A stretch of 64,000 nt of DNA from Fragum whitleyi. Taxonomy: Eukaryota > Mollusca > Bivalvia > Cardiida > Cardiidae. How positions within the stretch are numbered: position 1 is the first letter of the stretch; each line of letters opens with the position of its first letter. Shown piece after piece: positions 22,578 through 33,928 of the stretch. The position numbers were made by a program, and so were the translations under genes. The stretch spans positions 53,184,399-53,248,398 of the forward strand of contig OX411552.1 in NCBI GenBank assembly GCA_948146395.1. The letters are read 5' to 3'. Below the pieces are notes generated by a model, which saw only the letters and a list, made by a program, of their open reading frames with translations, did no database searches and had not been told where the DNA came from.

Positions 22578-23263
22578 AATTTTGGACATTCCGCTATGTT
22601 GTTTGGGGAGTAAGTATTTTGTATAAATTAAATGTTGGACAATAAACAGAGGAACCATTATTCATAATGTCAGGGTCTTTATGGACAGTTTATGGTTGAC
22701 CCTAGTATGTAAATACATGGCTATTCTGGTCATAACCTAAGACTTTACTTCATTGTCGATTTTTTGGGGGTTTCCTTATTTTCTGTCTCAAAATATGGTA
22801 TTTTTTTTATTCAGAGCATCCACATATGTTTAATATTCATTGATTTACTAAATACCAAAGACAAGAAGAGATAAGAAGGAGGCAATTTGAAAGTTCTGAT
22901 CATATGAGAAGTTTTCATTTTGTTTGCTAAAAACTATTAGTAATAGATTCTATGTTGTATTGAAAATTTATTACATTATATAAGGTTATATTATCATTAT
23001 AATGTTATTGATACATTGATACTTTGCCTTTAAATCAGTTGTTTTTGTCTGTTTTTAACCCGACTCTTTTTCTTGCTTTGATTTTTGAAAACCAAGTAAA
23101 GATCTGCGATTATGTGGCATACGTAATAAAGAGTTGATTTTAGTCTTGGCAGTAAGTTTTTTTGTGTTTGTGGTCTGTCTCATTGGATGAAATTTTGGAC
23201 CAAGAAATTCTGTTGGAGCTGCTCGGCGTTCATGATGACAAACGGTTGGAAATTCTTTGCTAA
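22578..23263. other. Unassigned AT-rich DNA
   Basis: Very AT-rich, with no gene and no recognised repeat. Confidence 0.45.
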
Positions 23264-23573
23264 TTATAAAGTTAAAGTTTAAGGTAAAGTTAAAGTTTGG
23301 TTTATAGTCTGTATCTATGCCAGGCATATTCAACCGACTTCACATATTAACCCCCGATCATCGAATTGCAGGACGGCGGTTCGCATACGGCGCTCATCGG
23401 CAGCCACAGCACTTAGACTTACATTCTCAAAGGTACCCATTTATACACCTGGGTGGAGAGGAGCAACGTGGAGTTATTTTTTGGTCAGAAAAATTCCCGT
23501 GATCCGGCAAGGATTCGATCCCGGGACCTTTCGGTTCCAAAGCCACCGTCCAAACCATTGGACCACGGATTCC
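23264..23573 (-). mobile_element. tRNA-headed SINE, family S3
   Basis: On the minus strand the head reads GGAATCCGTGGTCCAATGGT (A box) and later GGTCCCGGGATCGAATCC (B box). The body includes GGGTACCTTTGAGAATGTAA and GGCTGCCGATGAGCGCCGTA, and the tail is built from AAACTTTAACTTTACC-like repeats. Head, body and tail all differ from S1 and S2. Open frames across it are not genes. Confidence 0.7.
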
Positions 23574-24160
23574 AATTTTAACTTGATTTGAAATTAGTCT
23601 CAGAAAGGCGGAGTTAAGGCTTCTTTTCACTAAATTATAACAGAAAAACCTTTCTTGATCAAAGATTTGAAATGATGACGTCAATTAAGACCATTGCGTC
23701 GAAGTGTCGTAGGTTGGACCTCTGGTGCCCCACACTTTTTAATCCGGAGATTTTACGCAGTCTTTTCGGTATTCCCCTTGCTGGACGACATTTGTTTTTA
23801 TTTGTCAGGCTTATCTGGCTATACACATAAAGCAGCGAATCGCATAAAATTTGTGCTAAACGTTGGATATGGTGTGTCCCGAAATATCAAATTCATTTAC
23901 GACGGTTTGTCTTATGGATCCTACCTTAAAGCGACGTTTAGAATTATGATGCTGTCCCTTCCTAGATATAACTATATTTATTTTCAAATCTGTGCAAAGA
24001 CGTTTGATTCCAAAAACGATTTAGTAGTGGCATTTCATCAACAGCATAATGAAGAAATTTCAGTACTATCTATTGGAACTGAAAGTGTACGTGCTGTGTG
24101 AGAAAGGCAGATTTTGCGTAATAAGACGTTGACGTCGTTATGAAGAAACGCTATCAAGTA
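23574..24160. other. Unassigned region with a 135-codon open frame
   Basis: The plus-strand frame 23694-24101 is one of the longer ones outside the LINE. Its translation shows no domain, signal peptide or cysteine pattern that I recognise. In AT-rich DNA of this length a frame of this size can arise by chance, so it is not called as a gene. Confidence 0.4.
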
Positions 24161-24334
24161 ATTCATTATAGGGATGAGTGTCTTTTTCACTGCGTTTATT
24201 GGGGTATAAAGTGCAATTGCCTTAGCACATGGCAAATAACGCCCGTAGGGCGTTATGTTTAAGCCATGTGCTAAGGCAATTGCACTTTATACCCCAATAA
24301 AAGCAGTGAAAAAGACACTCGTCCCTTATAATTG
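24161..24334. mobile_element. Near-perfect palindrome (family E)
   Basis: Arms of about 80 bp: TATAGGGATGAGTGTCTTTT, TCACTGC, GGGGTATAAAGTGCAATTGC and TTAGCACATGGC, returning as GCCATGTGCTAAGGCAATTG and so on to GACACTCGTCCCTTATA. The centre is a smaller palindrome, ATAACGCCCGTAGGGCGTTAT minus its last base. Single copy here, with a strong hairpin if transcribed. Confidence 0.85.
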
Positions 24335-25670
24335 CAATCCTATAGATCGAAGAAACTATTAAAATACTCGGCCAAACATTAAAGCTTCAAGTCTACTTTC
24401 TCCGCGTAAAAAAATTTACACGATCTATTTTTAGATTTTTAGATCGTGTATTGTTTATCTCGCTATCGAAGTGAAATGTCATAAAGTAAAACAAATGATA
24501 CACAAATAAACGACAACATTAAAATTCGTAGAGGTACTTATGACAAAAAAGCTTGTTTCTGCCAAGTAAGTCTATGTTTTTAAACGAAAACGGCGTGGTC
24601 GGTCTCAGTTGAGAGGGTTGCTTGACGGTCTTCGACGACTTGTGGTTTTCTAAGTTTACGTCGGCACGGAATCAGAACTGCATGCTTGTTATCGTAAATT
24701 CTTTCGAAAATATCTTAATTTATAATAGATTGAATAGAAATGTTGCGTTAATGATCGGTAACTAGGTTAATTCGAGTTCCTACAACACAGGACTTGCAGA
24801 TCGAAGTTTGGGGGTTTCCCGAAAGACCTATTGCATTTTATACAGAAATAAAGTGCAATGGATTTCCCCACGTGATGCGATTTAAACCAATCAGAATTCT
24901 TTATTTTTTTGGATTGCAATTATCACAGTATACGTGAATTTTTTGAAATACAATAATTGTACTCAAAACAATCAACTACAATCGAAGTATTGGTCTTATT
25001 CGTGAGAAAAAAAAAAAAAAAAAGATTTTTAATCGATGCCAAAGACCTTTTTTGAAGAGGATATGTCATGCCATGTAATGTTCTGCTAGTATGCTATTTA
25101 CCTCAGAATCAATACCCATGGACCTTCTTGTCAGTCAAAAGAAAAACAAGCGTTTTTTTCTGTCTTCTTGAAGATCACAAATTATCATCAAACCGTGTGA
25201 TATATAAAAGAATGTCAAATAAACACCATTTAATGATTTAACAACACCTGTCAGCTGCTGAAACAACTAACCACTTATTTGTTCTCACCCTAACTGTCTA
25301 ACTGACCCCTGTAAAACTCCATGTTTAGCGGTGACCACACGGTCATACAGACATTTTTATTAACTAGCCGTACTAAGTATGACATATACGTGGTCCGTTT
25401 ATGTGTGTGGAGAGGTAATTAGCGGCTGTTAGATCGATTAATGTGGCAAATGACAAGATACATTGTATGTTTATTACATTTTATGAAACAATTAGTAGTT
25501 GACAATTCAGTTAGTGTCAGAGATTTATGCATAAATTAGCGTACTATTTTACAGATTTTTTTCTAGGTTCGGATTTCCTTATGTATAAATTTGAAAGTCT
25601 GCAACCCTGCAAACGCCATTCTACAGGTCTTCTAGTCTGCTAATTTTACGATAAGTATTCCTTACCACAG
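24335..25670. other. Unassigned AT-rich DNA with a small hairpin
   Basis: ACACGATCTATTTTTAG / TAGATCGTGT forms a hairpin at 24417-24448. A poly(A) run lies at about 25008-25023. No gene recognised. Confidence 0.45.
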
Positions 25671-26314
25671 TTGACAACATCGTGAAATTGATAAGGTGAA
25701 TGATTTTGGAACGATCTCGTAATGAAATCGAGTGATAGGGAGGAGCGAGTTTCGAATTATTTTTAAAGGAGAAAAAACATAATATAAAATTTTGTTCAAC
25801 TGAACGAAATAAACGACAATTTTTACCTCTCTTTAATAAAATCTACGTGCTTTTCTAAATTTTATGTCTTCACGGAAAAACCAAAACGCTTAAATATCAA
25901 CACTAGGTTCTAAAATAATGCACTTATTTGATTGAAATGTGGGTCATTTTTGAACGATTTCGAAGCCTTTTTTAGCAATTTCGGAGCGTTTTAACCCTTT
26001 CCTATTTTACAAAATTTTGGACCTGTCCAAATTCAAAGGTTTTGCAGACGACAATTTAAAGTGGATTTAATTTGAAAAATAACCATTCAGTAGGGTAGAA
26101 AATAGTGTGGAAAAAGAAGAAATTGCTTGGCAGAAGCAATTTCTTCTTTTTTTCACAATGTTTTCTCAATCATAAAATCACAGGCAAGTAAAAAGTAGGG
26201 ATTAAACAGCAAAGGGTTAATGATTGGAGTAAATGTTTGGAATGAATGTTTTGAGCGCTGAGCGAGTTATTTTGATCGAGGTAGGTGTCGATTTCAATTT
26301 GTGGCTAACTGTAT
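25671..26314 (+). mobile_element. Family G element, copy 5, carrying a nested MITE
   Basis: The left end CAGTTGACAACATCGTGAAA and right end TCAATTTGTGGCTAACTG-TA are inverted. The central hairpin region (GGAGAAAAAACA to TTTTTACCTCTC), GAAATGTGGGTCATTTTTGA and AATGTTTTGAGCGCTGAGCG follow the family order. A 222-bp MITE with TTAA duplication interrupts it at 25995-26216. Confidence 0.7.
25995..26216. mobile_element. piggyBac-like MITE (CCCTTT ends, TTAA TSD)
   Basis: Left end CCCTTTCCTATTTTAC and right end GTAGGGATTAAACAGCAAAGGG (complement begins CCCTTTGCTGTTT), with TTAA at 25991-25994 and 26217-26220. CCY-starting termini with a TTAA TSD are the classic piggyBac signature. A small hairpin, GAAGAAATTGCTT / AAGCAATTTCTTC, sits inside (about 26118-26149). 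It is nested in a G element, so it is younger than that insertion. Confidence 0.8.
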
Positions 26315-26839
26315 AGGACTGAAATTGTCCATGTATTAGAAATATCTCGTCAATCAAAAGCTGGAACGATTTGACCCAAACACATTTCAAATGACAGATT
26401 TTAGTAATTACCCTTTCAGGCAATTTACCAGAAATATTGAATTGAATCATCATTATCGTTGGTCTTTGTTTAAACACGTGCACGGCACGAGGCATCATGT
26501 AAACAGGCCTGCCAGACGCTTGTCTTTTTGCGCGTGCATTTTCCATCAAGCAATTTATTTGTTTTTGTTTACTTTTTTTAAAACAAATTATCCTATCTTG
26601 TATGAACTAACTGTTTAAACTACGAAAGATGCATCTTAAGATTTACTCGTTTCATAGCTGCGGATTCAAACTTCTGCACTTTTAGGACAAAAATAGTACA
26701 ATCATATCAGCAAACTTTGAAATTTACGAAAAGTAAATTTCAGGACACTTTCCCCTTTAATTTTACGTCGTTGAATGATTCTATAACATTATCATATGGA
26801 GGACGATTGAGCTGCGAGTGAAATTCGATCTTTCACGAA
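26315..26839. other. Unassigned DNA
   Basis: Overlapping frames on both strands (75 and 110 codons, 26217-26618) lack domain signals and the minus-strand one runs through MITE sequence. No gene called. Confidence 0.45.
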
Positions 26840-27150
26840 AAACTAACTTTTATTCTATTAATGCAAAAATTGGGCGAAATGTTTAAATTTGAGTACGAAA
26901 TTACTTACATCGCGTCATTTTGTACATGATGTCAAGGATACGTCTTGATATAATCTGTATACTTGGCTCGTATAGGGTTGGATGAACAAAAGAGGGGTAT
27001 AAATTTTTGGTAATTTTACTGGTTTGTCACGTGTTTCTTCGGATTATCGAGAAATATCGGTATATTATTACTCGTTAATCTCACTTCAAAACCAGTGAAA
27101 TTGTCGTGTAATCATATACCGATATTTCTCAATAATTCGAAGAAACACGT
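26840..27150. repeat. Family O repeat ending in an inverted repeat, copy 1
   Basis: Contains ATCGCGTCATTTTGTACATG, then TTTACTGGTTTGTCACGTG. The hairpin at 27029-27150 pairs ACGTGTTTCTTCGGATTAT and GAGAAATATCGGTATAT with ATATACCGATATTTCTC and ATTCGAAGAAACACGT. A related copy without the long right arm is at 28250-28500. Confidence 0.6.
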
Positions 27151-27654
27151 TTTAAAAAGATATTTTTATAGAAACATCGTCACACCTTAGCGCTCTAACC
27201 AGCGTTTGGGGCATCGTTGGTAATCAAGTAATAATTTAGGCGAGAAAAACGTTTTGAGAATGCTACAAGCACTTAATGTCTGTGATCGCCGGAGAACGTT
27301 GTCAAATAGTTCCTCGTGCGCTAGTTGCACGTCAGAAAATGATAATCCTTATTTGTAGCTTTCTTTGTGCCTTGTACAATCGGTAGATATCTGTTGCACA
27401 CATGCTCACCACGCGCTAGAGGTACTAGAACGCAAAAGACGGAACGATTTGGAACGTTTTTAGAACGATTTTAGGATTTTATTGTATGGCCACGACGAAA
27501 CAAATTTTCCTTTACCCATTTTTATCTATTTACAAAACATCCAACTTTCCTGGGTGATTTTCATAGTTCAATTTGTAAACATGCTTCCACACAGACGATG
27601 ATGAACAGACTTCATATTTCTTATTTGTGTAATTGTCGAGTAAGGTTAAGGAGA

Positions 27655-27775
27655 TGAAGAGATTATTCGTTGATTTCATTGATGTATTAAATTAAAAACC
27701 TATTCACACTGGACATGAGTGTGATTAGGTTTTTAGTTTCATACCTCCATGAAATCAACAAATAGTACCTTCATG
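27655..27775. mobile_element. Family I inverted-repeat MITE, copy 2
   Basis: GTTGATTTCATTGATG / CCATGAAATCAAC and TTAAAAACCTATTCACACT / AGTGTGATTAGGTTTTTAG pair into a hairpin with a tiny loop. A degenerate relative is at 11752-11879. Confidence 0.7.
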
Positions 27776-28249
27776 GAATCAACTAGCACTAAATCAAATT
27801 TGAGGTGAGCGTCAAGTTTGCGATGTCCTTAGCTGTATCCCATTCCTGTCGTTTTTCACGTTCTACCCGTATAATGTGGTGTTTTACGACCGTTTTATGG
27901 TTACCTCGCCTTGTTTTGATCGTGAGATAAGCTCGGCAACATGATAGAGATATGGCCGGATTTTGTTATCGTCGTTCACTATTTTGTTGTATAAACTTGA
28001 TTCTGATACCTTTATTGTTCTCTGGCCTAATATGGTAGTCAGTGAATAATTGATATGTACCAGTGCTTCCTATGTTTATACACGTAGATTGTCAAGCAGA
28101 AGTGGAACATATATTTTATCTTCGAAACTACGAATAAAGAAGTTACATATAGCTTTTATTGTTCACAAAATGAAAGATTTGTCGATTTTACACACACAAA
28201 AAAAAAAAAAAAAAAAAAAAACAACCACCAAACAACAAACGATTTATCT
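27776..28249. other. Unassigned DNA with a poly(A) tract
   Basis: A run of 20 or more A lies at about 28199-28220. It may be the tail of a degraded retroposon, but no body is recognisable upstream. Confidence 0.4.
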
Positions 28250-28500
28250 ATTTTTAGAGCAAAACTTGGACGAATTTTGAAAATTTAATAAGGACAAAAC
28301 TATAATCGCGTCATTTTGCACGTGATAACTAGTCTACTTCATCATGACGTCATTATTGAACTCAGCTAGGATAACATCAAATAGGGTAAAAAAACGAAAG
28401 CAGTTTTTATATTTTTTCAATAATTTACTGGTTTATCGGTGAGATTATCAAATAAATAATCTACCGTTATTTCTCGTTAATCCATCGACAAACAACAAAA
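28250..28500. repeat. Family O repeat, copy 2
   Basis: Matches 26840-27060 in order: a GACGAATTTTGAAAATTTAA-like start, ATCGCGTCATTTTGCACGTG, TTTACTGGTTTATCGG and ACCGTTATTTCTCG. Confidence 0.5.
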
Positions 28501-29767
28501 GAAAAAAGGTTTATTTTTTTGATGGCGTTGTTGTTGTTTTATGCAAAATGAATGTCTTGAACTCCCCTCAATCCCACCTCTTTTCGATCCATATCGGCAT
28601 GTAGCTTACAAGGACTCCTTTCTTTAAATGACTTTACTCTCAGAATCAAATCAGTGCCAAAAAGTCGGCATCGGTTTCTTCGCCACTCTGTTTCGACGAC
28701 CCTGCGTCCCTACACCCACATTTTGTTAATACAATTTTATGGATTTTATGGGCGTTTTTATTATCAATTTTCATAATTTCCGAATGTCGCCTATCGATAT
28801 GGTGTCTAAAATCAAGCCACATGGTGCCATTTATTGCTTAGGCGGCCCTCTTGCTTTCAATGACACCGATTTGACTTCCCGAACTATTTGGGCTATTGAA
28901 ATAAGCTTTATGGCCCCATTTATTTAGATAAATATAGGCTTAAAGACACCACTCCTACACTTTGCTAGAATTGGTAAGAATTTGCTTGCATTTGCTTAAA
29001 ATTATGTCGTAAAAAAGTTGTTTTTGTTCAACAATAGGACTTAATCGTTCTTATCGTACTCTCACATTAGCTGTTATTTAAGTTACTTGACATTTTAACA
29101 CCAGTAATTTGTCTAAACCACGCATCTTCCCACTCATTTAATAGTACCTTCACGTTCAACGAGGACATTTGGAAACTTTGACAGAGGGGATAAGATAAAC
29201 TAGGTTTAAATTGTGACATTTTTTTGTGTCAAATTTCAGTAAATTAACCACTAACCTAATTATCGCCAGTGCTTTGATTGAACCTCACGGCGATCTAAAA
29301 CAGCATCCGCGCTTTGACTAAGGAAAAACATTGGAAAAGCGGGCTGAGGGTAGAGAGGCTGTGACATGCACCATTTCAAAACTGACTGGACATTGGAATT
29401 TGTCGGTCTATTTCGTATGAGTCCGAAACCCTTTGAATTGCTAATGGAAATAAAATGACGCAATAGAATACTCATAGCAACGTATAAAAGATAATAATCG
29501 GCGTTCAAGGAGTGCCATGGTGTCGGTCGATGAATTCAAAATCGGGCTGATTAAAATTGGTGAATTTAGTCACTGAATATCAAGCATTTCGTTCAATTTT
29601 CAATTTTCACAGATCTAGTTCAGTTTATGAGTTTGAAACTTGACGGAAATGCGAATAGTCCACCCTAACGTAGAAGATCATGCATTATTTAGAAATTAAA
29701 GCGTTACAAGAAATAAGAGGTTGTGTTGACCAATTTAAAAAAACTCAGATAATCGATCTATTACTAT
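28501..29767. other. Unassigned DNA
   Basis: No repeat family recognised. Short frames at 28739-28927 (plus) and 29260-29508 (minus) have no domain features. Confidence 0.45.
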
Positions 29768-30422
29768 CTTGACAGACTGAAAAGTACCTCGGACGTAAGA
29801 CTTGTATTTTTTGGTCATTTTTTTAGGTAATTCGGCTTCTAGGGGTAACTCTGTTATTTAATACCATTGAAGAAAATCCCATCTTGCCAATTCTTTCCGA
29901 ACGTCTGTGTAATTCGTTTTATCTTATAACTATACAAATATCTGTGTGATAACAACCCGTATGATATTTTTTTATGATATCACATAGTTATTTTTAGATC
30001 AATGATATAATGCAGTTATTTTTAGAAACTTGCATTTAAGTCAGAAACATCGACGCAAACAAGACAAATAGAGGTTGTAAGATAAATATAATACATACTA
30101 AGTGTATTGTATGAAAAAATATCTAACTTGGTTGTGAGAACTGATAATTGTCTCGGCTGAGCCTCGACAATGATCAATTCCCCCAACCTCGTTAGATATT
30201 TTATTTCATACAAAACACTAAGTATGTATTATATATTTAGCGTATCACTGCGTTTTTTATCAAATCATTATATACTCAATTTATTCTTTCGTTGACTTTG
30301 TTTTTCGAATGTCATCTTCAGTAATCTCTGTGACGTCACATAAACTCACGTGCGATATGGCGCTTTAATGCCTGAGTCCTCATTATTCCCGAGGTCTATT
30401 CCGTAGAATCGAAATGTTCCTG
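29768..30422 (+). mobile_element. Family C element, copy 2, split by a D element
   Basis: The left part has GAAAAGTACCTCGGACGTAA, GGTAATTCGGCTTCTAGGGG and TTATTTAATACC as in copy 1. After the D insertion it resumes with TATCACTGCGTTTTTTATCA, GTGACGTCACATAAAC, CACGTGCGA and the right end CCCGAGGTCTATTCCGTAGA. The left arm of the central hairpin is missing, probably lost with the insertion. Confidence 0.7.
29918..30237 (+). mobile_element. Family D element, copy 2, nested in family C
   Basis: Begins TATCTTATAACTATA, contains GTGTGATAACAACCCGTATG, and carries the family's hairpin (30085-30232) whose arms include TGTATGAAAAAATATCTAAC and its complement around GTCTCGGCTGAGCCTCGAC. It is the opposite orientation of copy 1 at 20608-20943. 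Confidence 0.78.
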
Positions 30423-30758
30423 ATTTAACTTATTGTCGTCAGGTCCGTCGCGTCGCGAATTCTCGTTTCGTCACGGGCTAAATATGATCGTCTCAAATAG
30501 TGGTATAACTTAAGGGGTGCATGTATATAATTTAAGCAAATAAGTTAAAAGTGAACTTAAATTGTCGATATTACAATAGGGGGCTTCCAAAGCATTAGGG
30601 AAACAAAGAAGAATTAGAATCCCTGCCTTACGAAGATGAGAAGACGCCGAATATGGTTATATGATTGAAATACAAGTTTAAATCTTTTGGTAATCTCTCG
30701 TTTCGTGGTGAGTGAAATCTATAAGTGATAAGAATTCCCATAATCTACAGGAATGCTT
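30423..30758. other. Unassigned DNA
   Basis: No gene or repeat recognised. Confidence 0.4.
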
Positions 30759-30762
30759 TTAA

Positions 30763-30919
30763 GGTAGTGGACCTGTAACAGTTCCGCAACCTTTTTGGAC
30801 GTAATGAACTTTAACAGTGTTAACAGAGGTTTCCTAATGAATTTCATTAGGAAACCTCGGTCAATATTGTGAAAGATCATATGTTCCGAAATGTTGCGGA
30901 ACTAGACAGGTCCACTACC
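30763..30919. mobile_element. Family B palindromic MITE, copy 2 (157 bp)
   Basis: Ends GGTAGTGGACCTGTAACAGT and ACTAGACAGGTCCACTACC, centre GGTTTCCTAATGAATTTCAT. The flanks are TTAA on the left and TTGA on the right, a decayed TTAA pair. Same length as copies 1 and 3. Confidence 0.85.
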
Positions 30920-30923
30920 TTGA

Positions 30924-31347
30924 GAAATGAAAAAACAATGTTCCTTAACGATAAGAGTTAAAGGCTAATTACAATTACAGGTATAGAAACTAAAAGCGAA
31001 ATTAATCTAAAAGTGAAACAGAGTATTTCATCCTGTCGCCAAACTACACCGCAGCATGCAAATTAGACTGTTAAATTTACATATAATTATCAAGTTTTAA
31101 TTGTAAAACATGCTAAAGTAACGACCGTGTTTAATATTCAGACGCTTTTTTGACATTTCCTTTGTTTTAATAAACGCGTTACATTCATCAAAACACCCTT
31201 GTGACATGTCGCTACAAAATACCGTTAAAATGATTTCAATATGGTCCGTCACCGCCCTTGTTGGTATACTATACCAAACTTCTGACGAAACACATTAATC
31301 ATGGGGTTAAAGTTAGAAAAAAAAACTTCATAAACCCGTTTTATTAA
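30924..31347. other. Unassigned DNA
   Basis: AT-rich, no gene or repeat recognised. Confidence 0.4.
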
Positions 31348-31677
31348 AGCCGCTGTCATAGCGCAGTGTTAGCGCGTCGGGCTATATTTCAAAAGGTCCC
31401 GGGTTCGATCCCCGACGGCGGCACTCATTATTTTCGACTGGGAAAACGCCAAAATAAATTCTATATACACAACATGCGTCACCAATTTGTTTCCCATCAA
31501 TGGAATGATAATCGTAGACCTATGTGGGATAGCAGCTGGAAGCTTGGTAATGTTGTGATGGTAGTACTGGTTTTAGAACTTCCAAGGATCCATTGTTAGG
31601 TGCGCCAGCCGTCGCGAAATGAATAAAATATTGTCAAAAGCGGCGTAAAAGCAAAACAAATTAACAAACAAACAAAT
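31348..31677 (+). mobile_element. tRNA-headed SINE, family S2, copy 2
   Basis: Head GCCGCTGTCATAGCGCAGTG with B box GGGTTCGATCCCCG closing as GACGGCGGC, so the acceptor-stem halves still pair. The body has GATAATCGTAGACCTATGTG, GATAGCAGCTGGAAG and GATCCATTGTTAGGTGCGCC, and the tail is an (AAAC)n-like run. The 77-codon open frame across it is not a gene. Confidence 0.82.
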
Positions 31678-32400
31678 TAGTTAAAGATCTGGAATTATTT
31701 TTTTTTTTTTAAAAATCCTGATTGGTTGAAAATTACTTTCGCTCCATGTTTGCCTAATAGTTTTGACATTACGACTATTTGTGACCAACCTCTTTAAAAA
31801 AAGGACCACCTGTGAACCCCGTAAATATATCATTTTTCAATGCGTCAAAAATAACTAAAGATGTAGATCTAACCAATGGTTATTATATTGAAATCTTAGA
31901 GATTTTTGGGGTCCCAATGCGCTAACCTCTTGGCCAAAGAAGATCTTCTCTGACGCAGATATTAGGCATTGTAATCCAACCCTTCTGAAGCTATACAGAA
32001 AAGTAGTTTGGTATCGAACAATGTCGAGCAGAGCCCGTAACCCTTTGATAAGAATCTGACCAAACTTGTTATGTCTTAAAGCGCCTTTCCTACGGAATCA
32101 AATTTTTACGGTACTTGCTTTTTTTCAACAAAAATCTTGGCAGGGGTGTAGTAAAGACGTAGAAGAAACTTTAAAACTGTCTTTTTATGCATTTAATCCC
32201 GTTCTACCTATGTTCTTCCAGTTTAAGGCACGCATGACGAACTTTCTGGTCTTTGTCTGAGTTTCCATGGTGAAATAGTATTCTTGAAATCATTTGTGAC
32301 ATGTCAGGCTAAAAGGAGCTTTTTGGGTAGTACGTAACATCTCGACCCTAGTCAGTCTTCGCAGATTGCCGAGGCTGGCTATGGTAGATGTAATCGGTAA
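31678..32400. other. Unassigned DNA
   Basis: No gene recognised. GACCACCTGTGAACCCC near 31804 looks like part of a dispersed repeat without a second copy here. Confidence 0.4.
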
Positions 32401-32797
32401 CCTTCGGCGATTCTACGGAATAGACCTCGGGAATAATACGTGCACAGCCATGAAAGCGCGTCATTTCGCACGTGGGTTTATATGACGTCACAAACATAAA
32501 CGATCCCGCTAAGGATGACGTTGCATAAAACAAAATCAACGAAAGAATAAAAATGGGCATATCATAATTTGATAACAAAACGCAGTGTCTTTCTGCGTTT
32601 TGTCATCAAATTATAATATGCCTAAAAGATCTCGAAAGACGATTGAAAAAAAAATAACAAAATGTGATTTTCTTCATGCGTATTAACCGAAGTACCAACA
32701 GGAGCCGAATTACCTAAGAAATGACCCAAAATTACTATACTTACGTCCGAGGCACTTTTCAAGTTACGGAAAAGTCCGAGCGATGTTCCGAATGTGG
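32401..32797 (-). mobile_element. Family C element, copy 3 (reverse)
   Basis: Reverse copy. It starts GATTCTACGGAATAGACCTC, then ATGACGTCACAAAC. The central hairpin ATTTGATAACAAAACGCAG / CTGCGTTTTGTCATCAAAT (32571-32612) is bracketed by GGCATAT / ATATGCC. It then runs AGCCGAATTACCTAAGAAAT, TTACGTCCGAGGCAC and ends GGAAAAGTCCGAGCGATGTT. The best complete C copy. Confidence 0.8.
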
Positions 32798-33793
32798 TAG
32801 ACGCTTACAGCACTTGGCTGATTGTCTTAGTCAAGAATGTTCATTCTAAGTCTACACCTGTTAAAGAATTTGTGAAAGGCTACTTTGGTTGACCTCTTAT
32901 AGAAACAAGCTCTTTTTTCAAATATTTGTCGTGTAACGGGTCACGTTTAGATAATTTAAGTAAAGAACATACAGAGTGTTCTAGTTTTGGATGCTTCTGA
33001 AACAATAAAGGTATACTTCAAGTATGCATAATTTTGGGACAATTACGCTAAAACAAATTAAACATTAATTGATATATTTTTAACGTGTTACAATTACAAA
33101 TGATAATTAGGTAATGAAATGTGCATTTTAATTATTTGTTGACATGATTATTGCCCTTTAATTGTCACAGAATGTCTGAAGGGCTGCCGCTTTTTTTATC
33201 GCTTCCATAATTTGTAGATTGTATTTTTTCCACAACATTGAAATGCATTTGCCTGCATGATTTGAAAATTGTCTCCAAGGACACTTTGTGTCGATAATTT
33301 AATACATAATTACACTAATATATGAATAGGCTGTGCGAATTCCTATAATTAATGATTTTGGTTCATATAAAAAAGACCCTCTTTGATAGTTAATTACCTT
33401 TTGTACAAAACATATACCAATCATCATATATATATGTATACGTAAAACTGAATAAAGGAGTCTGGCCACGTTCGCCATAGCAGAGCAAAATTTCTGAAAC
33501 AGTTGACGGTTTTAAATAGTAAAAGAAATCTGTACAGTATATATTCACTAATGTTGTTGGAACCTAATAGAGTCGTCTTAATGAGACCTTTATGAGCTTT
33601 TAAAAGCTCGTTCGTCTTTTGTTTCATTTTGAAATCAATTCGAAATCAACCAGGAGAATCTTCTTCCTTAAATCAAACAAGGTTTGCTTGAACAATGAAA
33701 ACAATTACGCTTCATATAAAATTGTATGTAACGTATTTTCTGCGGTATATGTGTTTACAATATAACGCATCCACTTTTTGTAATATTCTTTCA
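32798..33793. other. Unassigned AT-rich DNA, possibly intronic
   Basis: No repeats recognised. The last 30 bases (TTTTTGTAATATTCTTTCAG) make a good polypyrimidine tract and 3' splice acceptor for the GC-rich segment that follows. Confidence 0.4.
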
Positions 33794-33928
33794 GATGCTA
33801 GTGTGGCTGTCGCACAGCCATCGGGCGATCCCCGTGTGGAGACCGTGCCCTTAGACAGCAAGATCTACAGTAAAGCTCGCAGTGTTCTTGTGGTGACTGC
33901 CAGGGGACCGTTGGATGACGCAATTTAG
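33794..33928 (+). CDS. Candidate terminal coding exon of an unidentified host gene
   Basis: What is seen: directly after a 3' splice-site-like TTCTTTCAG, base composition jumps to about 56% GC in otherwise AT-rich DNA. One frame stays open for 44 codons to TAG at 33926-33928. Codon third positions are mixed and often G or C, as in a real exon. If the upstream base is G the split codon reads Asp, and the peptide then runs ASVAVAQPSGDPRVETVPLD and ends RGPLDDAI. I recognise no family in this tail. It could be the last exon of a gene whose other exons lie upstream or outside the window. No donor or upstream exon could be paired with it, and AATAAA at 34759-34764 is a possible but distant polyadenylation signal. 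Alternatives are a retroposed gene fragment or a chance GC-rich block. Confidence 0.35.
   Translation, partial: DASVAVAQPSGDPRVETVPLDSKIYSKARSVLVVTARGPLDDAI

Noticed and set aside
23694..24101. 135-codon plus-strand open frame as a protein-coding gene
   Set aside because: No domain, composition shift or splice context; a frame of this length is compatible with chance in 64 kb of AT-rich DNA.
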